The translations under genes and the position numbers were made by a program. Below are positions 1-7,072 of a stretch of 7,756 nt of DNA, piece after piece. Position 1 is the stretch's first letter; each line of letters opens with the position of its first letter. Origin of the DNA: JBFJWU01 sp041623475 [NCBI: bacterium] (GTDB lineage Bacteria; J088); assembly GCA_041623475.1 (NCBI GenBank), contig JBFJWU010000152.1:1-7756 (forward strand), read 5' to 3'. A model generated the notes under the pieces. The model was not told where the DNA came from, searched no databases, and saw only the letters and a list, made by a program, of their open reading frames with translations.

Positions 1-161
1 CCTTTGCCCTCAGCGGCCGCATCCCCGACCGGTCCGACCTGAAACTATGGGAATGGATCGCCCTCAAAGCCTTCGCCGGCGCCATGCGCCGCCCGCAATT
101 ATTCGACATCGAAGCGGACATCGAAAAAGCCCGCACCCAAGTCCCCGACCTGGTGAAATAG
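1..161 (+). CDS. 3' end of an unidentified protein gene (partial)
   Basis: An open frame starting at base 3 runs 52 codons to a TAG at 159-161, and its 5' part lies outside the window. The visible C-terminus is mostly helical in character, with a Trp-rich segment (LWEWIALKAF) followed by a charged tail ending in PDLVK. I do not recognise the family. The Trp/Arg-Pro pattern loosely recalls the C-terminal segment of LutB-type iron-sulfur proteins, but this is too weak to assign. All four lysines are AAA and all three glutamates GAA, whereas lysine codons sampled in the leftward TPR gene are mostly AAG; the sample is too small to argue transfer. The gene converges with the TPR gene at 313. That it is coding rests on the uninterrupted frame, its codon pattern and the terminator-like hairpin downstream. 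Confidence 0.6.
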   Translation, partial: FALSGRIPDRSDLKLWEWIALKAFAGAMRRPQLFDIEADIEKARTQVPDLVK

Positions 162-182
162 GCCGCCCAAAAAAATCACCGT

Positions 183-212
183 TTGTAATTTATTTTTGTA
201 AACCCTTATAAA
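183..212 (+). promoter_or_regulatory. sigma70-like promoter match in AT-rich patch (weak)
   Basis: TTGTAA at 183-188 and TATAAA at 207-212 are separated by 18 bases, giving 4/6 and 5/6 matches to the -35 and -10 consensus. The patch is much more AT-rich than the rest of the window, so chance matches are likely. No rightward gene starts downstream; a transcript from here would meet the hairpin at 231-250 almost at once and otherwise run antisense into the end of the TPR gene. It may simply be the AT-rich 3' untranslated region of the first gene. Confidence 0.15.
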
Positions 213-230
213 CAAGGCGTTTCCAGCCAT

Positions 231-250
231 GGTTGCGCAGCGCAACTTTT
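231..250 (+). terminator. Rho-independent terminator-like hairpin after the first gene
   Basis: GTTGCG (232-237) and CGCAAC (241-246) form a perfect 6-bp stem around a CAG loop, extendable by a G-T pair at 231/247, and are followed by TTTT at 247-250. The T run lies only on the rightward side, so it fits termination of the rightward gene ending at 161, about 70 bases upstream. The opposite strand has no T run after the stem. The stem and T run are both short, so efficiency may be modest. Confidence 0.5.
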
Positions 251-312
251 CTGAGCGACGTTCAGTTGGGTTTGGCGGCTAAACTTGTAGACCACGACCG
301 GCCGCGCCGGCG

Positions 313-3300
313 CTAATCCAGATAGTCGGGCAGGTTGCTGATCATCGCGTCGATGACCTTTTTCATCCTGTCATTGGTGCCCGGCAATTTGCGGGCGGAT
401 TCGTAGGCTGCGCGGGCCTGTTCCCAGTCCTCCTGCTGCTCGTAGATCGAGCCCCGCCAGATCAGCAGCTCCGGCTGGTTGCTGTCCAGTTCCAGGCTCT
501 TGTCGATCAGGTCCATGGCCTCGTCGATTTCCTGGCTGTTGATCAGGCGCTGGGCCTCGGCGGCATAGGTCTTGACCAGCATCGTCCGCAGGTTCTTGAA
601 CTCGCCGCCCAGCTTTTCGCCAGCGGTTTCCAGATGCGATACCGCAACCGTGAACCGTTTCTGGCGCACCGCCACGGCACCCAGGTAGTAATACGCATCA
701 AACGCCGAGGGATCGTACTCCAGCATCTTGCTGAAGTAGCTGACCGCGACCGGGTAATCACCCATCTCCAGGAACGATTCGCCCAGCATCCGTGCCGCCG
801 CGGCACGCTTGCTGGTCACGTCCCGGTAACCGGGGGTTTCGGCTTCGATCTTGTCGGCCAGGCGCATCATGGCGTTGGGCTGGCGTTCGGCCTCGGCCAG
901 CAGCAGTTGCCCGTACCAGGCATCGATGTTGGGCGCGTACTTGAGCGCTGTTTCAAATTCGACCCGGGCCTCGTCCAGTTTGGCAGTGCGCAGGCGCTCC
1001 AGTCCCCGGCGGGTATGGATATTGGACAGGTAGACAACCGTGTCGTTCAGGTCCGGCTTCAGTTCGTAGACCCGGTTGAACGCGGTCAGCGCGCCGTCAA
1101 ACTGGTTCTGGTCATACCGGACCTGGCCCAGCAGGTACCACGGTTCCGGGTCGGGGTCCAGGCGTTCGGCGGCCGCCAGGCCGTGCGTTGCCGCCTGGGC
1201 CAGCTGCCCGGCTTCGTATTCGCTGCGCGTCGCCTGGTAGTACGCCTGGCCAATGCGCGCACGGGCTTCTTCGTGCCCCGGTCGGTCGGGGCTTTCCCAT
1301 GGCGTCAGGACCGAGACACCAAGCAGCGGCTTGTCCACCTTGACCAGTGATTCGGCAAAGTCAAACGCCACATCACGCCGCTGCGGCCAGCTGCCGAATG
1401 CCCGCCGCAGATGGGGAATCGAATCCGCGTAGCGGTCGACCCGCATCAGCGCCTTGCCCAGTCGATAGGCAACTTCGGGGTCCTTGGGCTGCAGCAGGAA
1501 CGCATAGTTGTAGTATTTGACCACGTCGTCGTTGCGCGAATCCTTTTCGGCAACTTCGGCCGCGGCAAAGAACGTGTCCACCTGTTCGGTCACACTGGCT
1601 GCCGAGCTTTTCAGGCGTCGCGCCGCCAAGTAGTACTTTGCGGCCCGTTCCGGCCGGCCGTTGGCGGCGTGGCCTCGGGCCAGGTAGACGTACGCGTCGC
1701 CACGGTACGGTCCGTCGGCGGCTGCCTTGGCAAAGTACGGCCGTGCCTCTTCCCAGCGGTCCTGGGCAAACAGGGCCCGCGCCAGCCAGTAGGTGCCATC
1801 AAAGTCTGCAGGCCGCAGCTCCAGCAATCGCCGGGCCCGCTGCTCGGCGACCGGATAACGCTGTTCGTCCATGGCAACCATCGTGCCGCGGCGATGCAGG
1901 CCCACCAGCCAGGCCTCGCCCTCGGGGTCCTCGGGCAGCATGGCGTAGTATTTTTCGGCGTCCGGGATCGCCCGATCCAGGTCCTTGAGCGCTTCGTAGC
2001 CACGGGACCGTGCCAGGAATCCACCCGGGAAGGTCTTGTCTCGTTCGATTGCCTCGGCGGCCAGTTCGATCGCCCGCTCCGGCGAGGCAGCCAGTTCCTG
2101 CCCCGACCAGCCGGTCAGCGACATCGCCAGCGGCCGCGCGGTCCGCTCTCGCAATCCGGGCGTGGTGTCCCAGACGGTCCGGAACGCCGTTGTCGCCTGG
2201 GGGTACTGGTCCAGGGCCAGCAACGCGCCACCATAGCGGAAGCGGACAATCTGGATGTCCGGCTTGATCTCCAGCGCCGCCTCGTACTGGACGCGGGCGT
2301 TGTCCCAGCGACGTGTCAGCGTTGCCTCGTCACCCAGGCCAACCCGTGTGTCGTACATGACATCGGCATAGCGCTGGTCATCCGGGGCGCTGGCGTACAG
2401 CGGCTCGATCAGCGGCAACGCGCGACCAAACTGCATCATCCGCACCAGGCTGGTCGCCAGGGCAAAATTGATTTCGCTGTCATCGGCATTGAAATCACGA
2501 TGGCGGTCCAGCAACTGGATGGCCAATTGGTCGGAACCGGATTCGTTGGCCTTTAGGCCCTCGGCCCGGGTGATATTGATTACCCGTGTCCGGGCATCCT
2601 CGTCTTCGGCGTTGATCGCCAGGATCGCCTCGGCGTGCGGCAGCGCGTCCAGCCACCGGTCCAGATGATCCTGCAGGACCCGCATCGCACCGCGGTGCGC
2701 TGACACCTGGTCGGCACCAGCCCGCAGGGCCAGTTCGTACGCAGCCAGCGCCGCTGGCCAGCCCTGGCGCATTTCCTCGACCGAACCCAGCGTCAGCAGG
2801 ATCTCGGGCTGGTTGGGGTCCATCTCAAACGCGTGCTCCAGCATCGCCACCGCTTCGGCGTATTTGCCGGCAGCGGCCAGGTGCCGACCGATGCTGTGTT
2901 CGGCCTCGGCGATTGCGCTGCGGATTCCCGGATAGTCCGGACGCCGGGCATACAGCGGATCCAGGACTTCCTTGGCGCCTTCGCCGTTGTCCTGGCGGAT
3001 CCGCGCCAGGGCCCCACCAAAAATCGGATCGTCCCAGTCCGCTGCGTATTCCGAGCTGGTAAAAAACCGCGACTCGGCATCGGCCCATTGCTCGGCGTTA
3101 TAGGCATCCAGCGCCCAGTTGTAGTAACTGCGGGCGCGGATCTGGTCGGCGTCCGGTTTGTGCGCCTCCATGGCGTCTACGTCGTCCGCCGCCGCAATCG
3201 CCAGGGACCACATTTTCTGCGCCTCGTATGCCAGGGCCAGCAGGACCCGCGCGGGACCAAAAAAGCGCTCATCCGCCGCAGCCTGCTTGAGCGGATCGAC

Positions 3301-3909
3301 CGCCTCGGCTGGCCGTTCCTGGGTCAGGCGCAACCGACCCAGGGCCAGCAGCGCCTCGTGGTCACCAGGTGCCCGCTTCAGGGCTTCCTGGACATCTGAT
3401 TCGGCCCCAGCCAGTTCGCTCAGGTCGATGCGTCGCGAGGCCCGGGTCGTGCGGACGCGGACCATTTCTGTTTTCGCCTCGGCGGATCCCAGCGATTCGG
3501 CCTTGGTCAGTGCATTAACGGCACCATCCAGGTCGCCTTCCAGATAGCGGGACTTGCCCAGCCCCAGCCAGCCGTCGGCCAGGCGCGGGTCTTTTTCGAC
3601 GGCGCGCTCCATATAGTAGGAGCCTTCAACCGCAGCACCGTTTTGCAGGTTGTCCAGCCCGATCAGGTAGTAGGTACGGGCCAGGGCACGCAGGACCTGC
3701 GGGTCATTGGGCGCCGCCAGTTCGGCCCGTTCCAGGACTTCCTTGGCCTGGATCAGGTCACCCTCTTCCAGCAACTGCAGTCCCAGCTGCTTCGGGTTCT
3801 CAGTCTGCTGCATCCAGCTGCGACCGGCATCCACCTGGGCAAACGACGGCACTGTTGTCGCCAGCAGAAGAACGACCGTGGTGGCTGATATTTGGGGGAT
3901 TTTTTTCAT
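313..3909 (-). CDS. Secreted giant tetratricopeptide-repeat protein
   Basis: Encodes 1198 residues from the ATG at 3909-3907 to the TAG at 315-313. The same frame extends to an ATG at 4020, but I place the start at 3909 because it gives a textbook signal peptide: MKK, a hydrophobic core TTVVLLLATTV, and a likely cleavage after SFA (residue 24). No clear Shine-Dalgarno sequence precedes either start. After cleavage the protein is an almost unbroken array of helix-turn-helix units about 34-40 residues long, roughly 25-30 by eye, with the TPR signature of W/Y-LG early, Y/A-A in the second helix and a closing D/P-x-P turn (for example near residues 105-140 and close to the C-terminus). No enzymatic domain, membrane anchor or C-terminal sorting signal is visible. 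TPR arrays are protein-binding scaffolds; the export signal places this one in the periplasm or at the outer membrane. Its ligand cannot be read from sequence. The units are divergent rather than recently duplicated. Confidence 0.93.
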   Translation of the reverse strand: MKKIPQISATTVVLLLATTVPSFAQVDAGRSWMQQTENPKQLGLQLLEEGDLIQAKEVLERAELAAPNDPQVLRALARTYYLIGLDNLQNGAAVEGSYYMERAVEKDPRLADGWLGLGKSRYLEGDLDGAVNALTKAESLGSAEAKTEMVRVRTTRASRRIDLSELAGAESDVQEALKRAPGDHEALLALGRLRLTQERPAEAVDPLKQAAADERFFGPARVLLALAYEAQKMWSLAIAAADDVDAMEAHKPDADQIRARSYYNWALDAYNAEQWADAESRFFTSSEYAADWDDPIFGGALARIRQDNGEGAKEVLDPLYARRPDYPGIRSAIAEAEHSIGRHLAAAGKYAEAVAMLEHAFEMDPNQPEILLTLGSVEEMRQGWPAALAAYELALRAGADQVSAHRGAMRVLQDHLDRWLDALPHAEAILAINAEDEDARTRVINITRAEGLKANESGSDQLAIQLLDRHRDFNADDSEINFALATSLVRMMQFGRALPLIEPLYASAPDDQRYADVMYDTRVGLGDEATLTRRWDNARVQYEAALEIKPDIQIVRFRYGGALLALDQYPQATTAFRTVWDTTPGLRERTARPLAMSLTGWSGQELAASPERAIELAAEAIERDKTFPGGFLARSRGYEALKDLDRAIPDAEKYYAMLPEDPEGEAWLVGLHRRGTMVAMDEQRYPVAEQRARRLLELRPADFDGTYWLARALFAQDRWEEARPYFAKAAADGPYRGDAYVYLARGHAANGRPERAAKYYLAARRLKSSAASVTEQVDTFFAAAEVAEKDSRNDDVVKYYNYAFLLQPKDPEVAYRLGKALMRVDRYADSIPHLRRAFGSWPQRRDVAFDFAESLVKVDKPLLGVSVLTPWESPDRPGHEEARARIGQAYYQATRSEYEAGQLAQAATHGLAAAERLDPDPEPWYLLGQVRYDQNQFDGALTAFNRVYELKPDLNDTVVYLSNIHTRRGLERLRTAKLDEARVEFETALKYAPNIDAWYGQLLLAEAERQPNAMMRLADKIEAETPGYRDVTSKRAAAARMLGESFLEMGDYPVAVSYFSKMLEYDPSAFDAYYYLGAVAVRQKRFTVAVSHLETAGEKLGGEFKNLRTMLVKTYAAEAQRLINSQEIDEAMDLIDKSLELDSNQPELLIWRGSIYEQQEDWEQARAAYESARKLPGTNDRMKKVIDAMISNLPDYLD

Positions 3910-4000
3910 GCTAGAAATTTGGTTCAGGGTACAGGTTCGCAGCGGCCGCCGCCAATACGGCAAGTGGCATAGAAACGCTGTTTGCTGGCATTGTGACCGT
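3910..4000. promoter_or_regulatory. Divergent intergenic region between TPR and DsrE-like genes
   Basis: This 91-base gap separates the leftward TPR start from the proposed rightward GTG start of the DsrE-like gene and must hold promoters or leader sequence for one or both if these starts are right. I looked on both strands and found no convincing -35/-10 pair, operator palindrome or ribosome-binding site, so no individual site is called. If the DsrE-like gene instead begins at the ATG at 3908-3910, the gap disappears and the two start codons share the bases ATG/CAT within CATG. Confidence 0.35.
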
Positions 4001-4387
4001 GTGTCCCGGGCAAACTTCATTATTATTGAACGTGGCGATCCCGCAGCATTGGTTGGCGTCTGTGGTCGACTGCTGGCGAGTGCGGCAATGGGCGACTCGG
4101 TTCGCGTCCTGGCCCGGCTGGCTGGCGCGATCTGGGCACAGCCTGTCGACCACTGGCCGGACCCGCCACCGGCCGTCGCCGCCTGGCTGAACGAACAGGA
4201 GTTTCCTGACCTGGCGACCTATTGGCGCCTGGCTGTGGATTCCAGCGGCGCGCAGTTGTACGTCTGCGACAGTTCATCGACCGCCTTCGGCCTGGGCAAT
4301 GCGACCGAGGACTGGCAGCCGGGCGCCCTGATGGGATTTATTGCCGACTGCCGGGCGCAGGACGGACACCTGGAATGGCTGAGCTGA
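4001..4387 (+). CDS. DsrE/TusD-like sulfur-relay family protein
   Basis: Encodes 128 residues from a GTG at 4001-4003 to the TGA at 4385-4387. The N-terminus (SRANFIIIERGDP) looks like the first beta strand and loop of a DsrE fold, followed by an alanine-rich helix and the strand SVRVLARL. Near residues 80-92 comes SSGAQLYVCDSSS, then a helix (GALMGFIADC) and a short final strand (HLEWLS). That layout fits DsrE/TusD proteins, in which the cysteine in the xxVC motif accepts persulfide sulfur in TusD; here it is Cys89. Cys21 and Cys117 are further cysteines. The frame stays open upstream to an ATG at 3908, but that extension is Arg/Trp-rich, lacks family character and would overlap the TPR start, so GTG is preferred although it has no clear Shine-Dalgarno. 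No DsrF/TusC or DsrH/TusB partner is adjacent, so this is an orphan member. Substrate unknown; cytoplasmic because there is no signal peptide. Confidence 0.72.
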   Translation: MSRANFIIIERGDPAALVGVCGRLLASAAMGDSVRVLARLAGAIWAQPVDHWPDPPPAVAAWLNEQEFPDLATYWRLAVDSSGAQLYVCDSSSTAFGLGNATEDWQPGALMGFIADCRAQDGHLEWLS

Positions 4388-4394
4388 ACGCAGC

Positions 4395-4422
4395 GCCCGA
4401 CGTCGCGGGAACGGTGTCGGGC
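4395..4422. terminator. Strong hairpin between convergent genes, possible bidirectional terminator
   Basis: GCCCGAC (4395-4401) and GTCGGGC (4416-4422) are perfect inverted repeats. Two G-T pairs and two further G-C pairs extend the stem inward to about 11 bp, closing on the 6-base loop CGGGAA. It lies 8 bases after the DsrE-like stop and 42 bases after the MoxR stop, in the 76-base gap where both transcripts should end. Neither strand carries a T run next to the stem, so it is not a canonical intrinsic terminator; it could block readthrough or protect 3' ends. Confidence 0.4.
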
Positions 4423-4463
4423 ACGCCAGGATCAAATCGGGGCAATCAATCCAAATAATCAGT

Positions 4464-5411
4464 TTAGACGGGCGACGAGACACCATCCAGGATCCGCCGC
4501 ATCAGGGCTTCCTGGGTCCCGACCATCGAATCACCGGACATGTCTGCACCCGTTGGTAACAGCCGGTGGGCCAAAACGGAAACAGCCAGGTCATAAACGT
4601 CTTCGGGGATCACATAGTCCCGGCCATCCATCCAGGCGTTGGCCCGCGCAACCTGCGCCATCGCCAGGCCACCGCGGGGGCTGACCCCGACCTGGACATC
4701 GGGGTGGTTCCGCGTCGCCCACAGGATCTCGCCAATATAGGCGGCGATGTCAGGGTGGACCTGCACGTCAGCGACCTGCTGCCGCGCCGCCAGCAGGTCG
4801 GCTCGGTTCATGGCCGCGGGTGCATCATCGACCCGCTGGCCGAAACGCTGGTTGGACAGCATGTCCAGTTCGGCCTCGCGGTCGGGATAACCCAGGCTGA
4901 TCCGCATCAAAAACCGGTCCAGCTGGCTTTCCGGTAACGGGAAGGTCCCGACCTGTTCGACCGCATTCTGCGTCGCCAGGACAACATAGATGTCGGGCAA
5001 TCGCCGCGGTTCACCGTCCACACTGACCGCGCCTTCGGCCATGGCCTCCAGCAATGCGCTCTGGGTCTTGGGTGTCGCCCGGTTCAATTCGTCGGCCAGG
5101 AGAACCTCGCTGAACACCGGCCCGGGATGGAACTCAAACCTGCTGGTCCCGGGGTCATAAACCGACACACCGATGACATCTGCCGGCAACAGGTCGGACG
5201 TCATCTGGATCCGCCGAAACGTCAGGTCAAAGGTCCGGGCCAGCGACAGTGCCAGTGTCGTCTTGCCGATTCCGGGCACGTCCTCGATCAGCAGGTGCCC
5301 GCCGCTGAGCAGCGTCAGGATAGCTTGGCGGATAGCCGTCGGGTTGCCGCGAAACGACCTGCCAATCTGCTGTTCACATTCCTCGATTCGGTCACGCATG
5401 GACTCGCTCAT
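4464..5411 (-). CDS. MoxR-family AAA+ ATPase
   Basis: Encodes 315 residues, the usual size for MoxR ATPases. The core motifs are intact: Walker A at 44-51 (DVPGIGKT), Walker B with the family-typical DELNRA at 107-112, sensor 1 ending in LATQN (145-149) followed by the GTFPLPESQLDRF segment (155-167) with Arg166, and the SPRGG sensor 2 motif at 244-248. The family acts as chaperone-like, metal-cofactor or complex-assembly ATPases, usually with a von Willebrand factor A partner. It is cytoplasmic. The ATG at 5411-5409 overlaps the glutaredoxin stop in the sequence ATGA, and a GGA lies 8 bases upstream, so this start is favoured over the internal Met5. It is the last gene of the leftward cluster. 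No DUF58, von Willebrand or transglutaminase gene follows, which is unusual for MoxR. The catalytic residues argue that it is active; the client is unknown. Confidence 0.95.
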   Translation of the reverse strand: MSESMRDRIEECEQQIGRSFRGNPTAIRQAILTLLSGGHLLIEDVPGIGKTTLALSLARTFDLTFRRIQMTSDLLPADVIGVSVYDPGTSRFEFHPGPVFSEVLLADELNRATPKTQSALLEAMAEGAVSVDGEPRRLPDIYVVLATQNAVEQVGTFPLPESQLDRFLMRISLGYPDREAELDMLSNQRFGQRVDDAPAAMNRADLLAARQQVADVQVHPDIAAYIGEILWATRNHPDVQVGVSPRGGLAMAQVARANAWMDGRDYVIPEDVYDLAVSVLAHRLLPTGADMSGDSMVGTQEALMRRILDGVSSPV

Positions 5412-5689
5412 TTTTTGATTCCAATCGATTGCAAATAGGGGACCAGGTCCGTGTAACCGCCGACATACGTCCCGCCATGCCAGATCTGCGGCACCGTGCG
5501 CGATCCGGTCCGGTCGCGCAGTGCCTGCCGGGCAGGCTGGTCACGAGTCACGTCGACTTCGTTGACCGGCAGCCCGGTCCCGTTCAACAGCCGCCTGGCG
5601 GCATGGCAGAAGCCGCAATAGGTCGTAAAGTAAACCACAAACTCACCATCGTCGGGGTCCCGCCAGATCTGGTCTGCAAGGCTGGTCAT
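5408..5689 (-). CDS. Glutaredoxin (dithiol, CGFC active site)
   Basis: Encodes 93 residues from the ATG at 5689. The thioredoxin-fold strand EFVVYFTTY leads into CGFC (Cys25 and Cys28) and the helix HAARRLL; the cis-proline loop TVPQIW (65-70) and the glutathione-side motif GGYTDL (77-82) follow. These are the core features of a class I glutaredoxin, which reduces disulfides or removes glutathione from protein thiols using glutathione. No signal peptide, so cytoplasmic. The start is uncertain: in-frame GTG at 5734, GTG at 5728 and ATG at 5713 would add up to 15 residues, none with a convincing ribosome-binding site; 5689 gives the usual family length. It begins within about 48 bases of the barrel gene's stop and its own stop overlaps the MoxR start (ATGA), so it is almost certainly cotranscribed with both. 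CGFC rather than CPYC is a common bacterial variant; the second cysteine separates it from monothiol CGFS proteins of iron-sulfur biogenesis. Confidence 0.92.
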   Translation of the reverse strand: MTSLADQIWRDPDDGEFVVYFTTYCGFCHAARRLLNGTGLPVNEVDVTRDQPARQALRDRTGSRTVPQIWHGGTYVGGYTDLVPYLQSIGIKK

Positions 5690-5737
5690 CCGCACAGGAT
5701 ACCGTCGCAGCATGGGCGCTGGCAACACCTGCACAGG

Positions 5738-7072
5738 TTAAAAGTCGGCGCGTAGCGATACGTAAAGGTTGCTGTACTCGTCCAGCGTACCCAGCCCCCG
5801 GCTGTCAACGCCGGCATAGATCTGGGCACCGGTCCGCATCCGGATGCCATCGGCCAGGTGCAGTTCCGCAGCCGGTGCCAGGTAGTGGCCGCTGCGGGTC
5901 AGTGCCGTCATGTAGTTAACCGAAACCCGGTGCATCACATCGCCAAACCGGTACGACAGCAAGACATGGGCCAGGTGGGGGTCGATCATCAGATACGGGG
6001 ACCCGATCTGTCCGGTCAATCGCTGTTCGGCATCCCGTTCGCCCGGCGACCGAGCCATCAGGACTTCCTGGTCCAGGTATCCGACCTCGAACTGCCACTG
6101 GGGACTGAGGAACCCCCGGACCCGCGCGGCAGACTGGAACGTAATATTTCGCGCCAGCGGATTATCGCCATCCAGGTCGTCACCGATCAGGACCAAGCCC
6201 TCCAGCCCCAGCGAAAACCCCTCCAGCAGCGGCACCGACCCTTCGCCGGCGATGGCAAAGATCCGGGGATAGTCGATTTCCAGGCCCGTAACAGTGGACC
6301 CCGGCCCGGCAATGGTATCCACCGATCCGACCTGGTCCAGCAGGTACGCCAGTCCGACACCGACGTCACCCCTGTCCAGCGAAAAATACGCCCGGGCCGC
6401 CACCTGGGTATTGCGGACATCGGGTCCCGGTTTTTCGTCGGCCAGCAGGCTGCGCTGTCCGGGCGCCCCGATCGTCATGGCGATACTGGATACCGGTGAC
6501 GGCAACAGATCCGGGACATAGGGGTTACCGACCGGAATCGACGCATGCTGGTAAAAAGGGATCACCACCGACTGGAATACCGCGATATCGGTTTCCAGTT
6601 CCATGGCCATCGACCAGACCCCGATCTTGCGATCCGGCAAGTCCTGGCCGGTATCAACCAACTGCTGGGGATTAAGGATATCGACGATACCGAACTCGCC
6701 GATCGACCCCCAGCTGAATATCTGCCGTCCGCCGGCAAACATCAGGTCATCCTTATAGGCCTTCAGCCACAGCTCGCGCAGGTCCGCGCGAATCGGCGGC
6801 GTGCTGAACCGGTTAAAGCGGATATCGCCCTCGACAGCGACCAGCGCATCGACCGCGTCGCTGGGATAGATGCGCAATTCCGCGCGGGCGTCGGGACGCG
6901 CCGAGTTGTACCAGTACGCTTCGTCAGGCGACAGCGCCAGGCGCATTTCCGGCTCGACAAATCCTGCCAGGTCGACAATGTCATTATTGGCACCAACAGG
7001 GGATCCCGTCAGGCTGCCGCTGGCGGTCGCGACTGCCGCCAGCCAGGCTGTCCGGCGGCTGCCGGATTTCAC
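5738..7072 (-). CDS. DUF1302-like outer-membrane beta-barrel protein
   Basis: Encodes 444 residues from a GTG at 7072-7070. An N-terminal basic stretch (KSGSRR) and an Ala-rich hydrophobic segment, with a plausible cleavage after VGA (residue 28), form a signal peptide. The mature protein shows many alternating hydrophobic strands and ends in VSLRADF, the terminal-phenylalanine signal recognised by the BAM complex. GGRQIFSWG (114-122) followed by DILNPQQL (131-138) matches the GRQ-x-x-WG ... D-x-x-NP pattern of DUF1302-type proteins. At 444 residues it is shorter than typical DUF1302 members (about 600), so it may be a distinct subfamily. Members are commonly encoded beside LolA-like proteins and RND/MMPL exporters; the exact cargo is not established. 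The GTG overlaps the upstream TGA as GTGA, indicating translational coupling, and there is no separate Shine-Dalgarno. The signal peptide supports this start. Confidence 0.82.
   Translation of the reverse strand: MKSGSRRTAWLAAVATASGSLTGSPVGANNDIVDLAGFVEPEMRLALSPDEAYWYNSARPDARAELRIYPSDAVDALVAVEGDIRFNRFSTPPIRADLRELWLKAYKDDLMFAGGRQIFSWGSIGEFGIVDILNPQQLVDTGQDLPDRKIGVWSMAMELETDIAVFQSVVIPFYQHASIPVGNPYVPDLLPSPVSSIAMTIGAPGQRSLLADEKPGPDVRNTQVAARAYFSLDRGDVGVGLAYLLDQVGSVDTIAGPGSTVTGLEIDYPRIFAIAGEGSVPLLEGFSLGLEGLVLIGDDLDGDNPLARNITFQSAARVRGFLSPQWQFEVGYLDQEVLMARSPGERDAEQRLTGQIGSPYLMIDPHLAHVLLSYRFGDVMHRVSVNYMTALTRSGHYLAPAAELHLADGIRMRTGAQIYAGVDSRGLGTLDEYSNLYVSLRADF

Noticed and set aside
251-265. Small inverted repeat CTGAGC / GTTCAG.
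   Set aside because: Only six pairs including a G-T pair and no T run; likely chance.
298-313. GC-rich palindromes (CCGGC/GCCGG and GCGCCGGCGC) just after the TPR stop codon.
   Set aside because: The stem is short, there is no T run on the leftward strand, and the palindrome touches the stop codon; not enough to call a terminator in GC-rich DNA.
1411-2556. A 381-residue rightward open frame opposite the TPR gene, with other long antisense frames nearby.
   Set aside because: It lies wholly antisense to a convincing coding gene, has Arg/Gln/Gly-rich low-quality composition and no recognisable motif. Long shadow frames are expected in GC-rich coding DNA.
313-3909. Possible recent tandem duplication within the TPR array at the DNA level.
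   Set aside because: No long near-identical direct repeat was noticed; the repeats share only the TPR pattern, not nucleotide identity.
3707-4000. Upstream extension of the DsrE-like frame into the TPR gene.
   Set aside because: The extension is antisense to the TPR signal peptide and lacks DsrE-family character; the GTG at 4001 falls just before the first beta strand.
4388-4463. Possible small gene in the convergent gap.
   Set aside because: The interval is only 76 bases, is dominated by the hairpin and has no start codon with a ribosome-binding site.
5858-6499. A 213-residue rightward open frame opposite the barrel gene.
   Set aside because: Arg/Gln/Pro-rich shadow of the barrel coding sequence with no family character; the leftward frame has a signal peptide and a terminal BAM motif.
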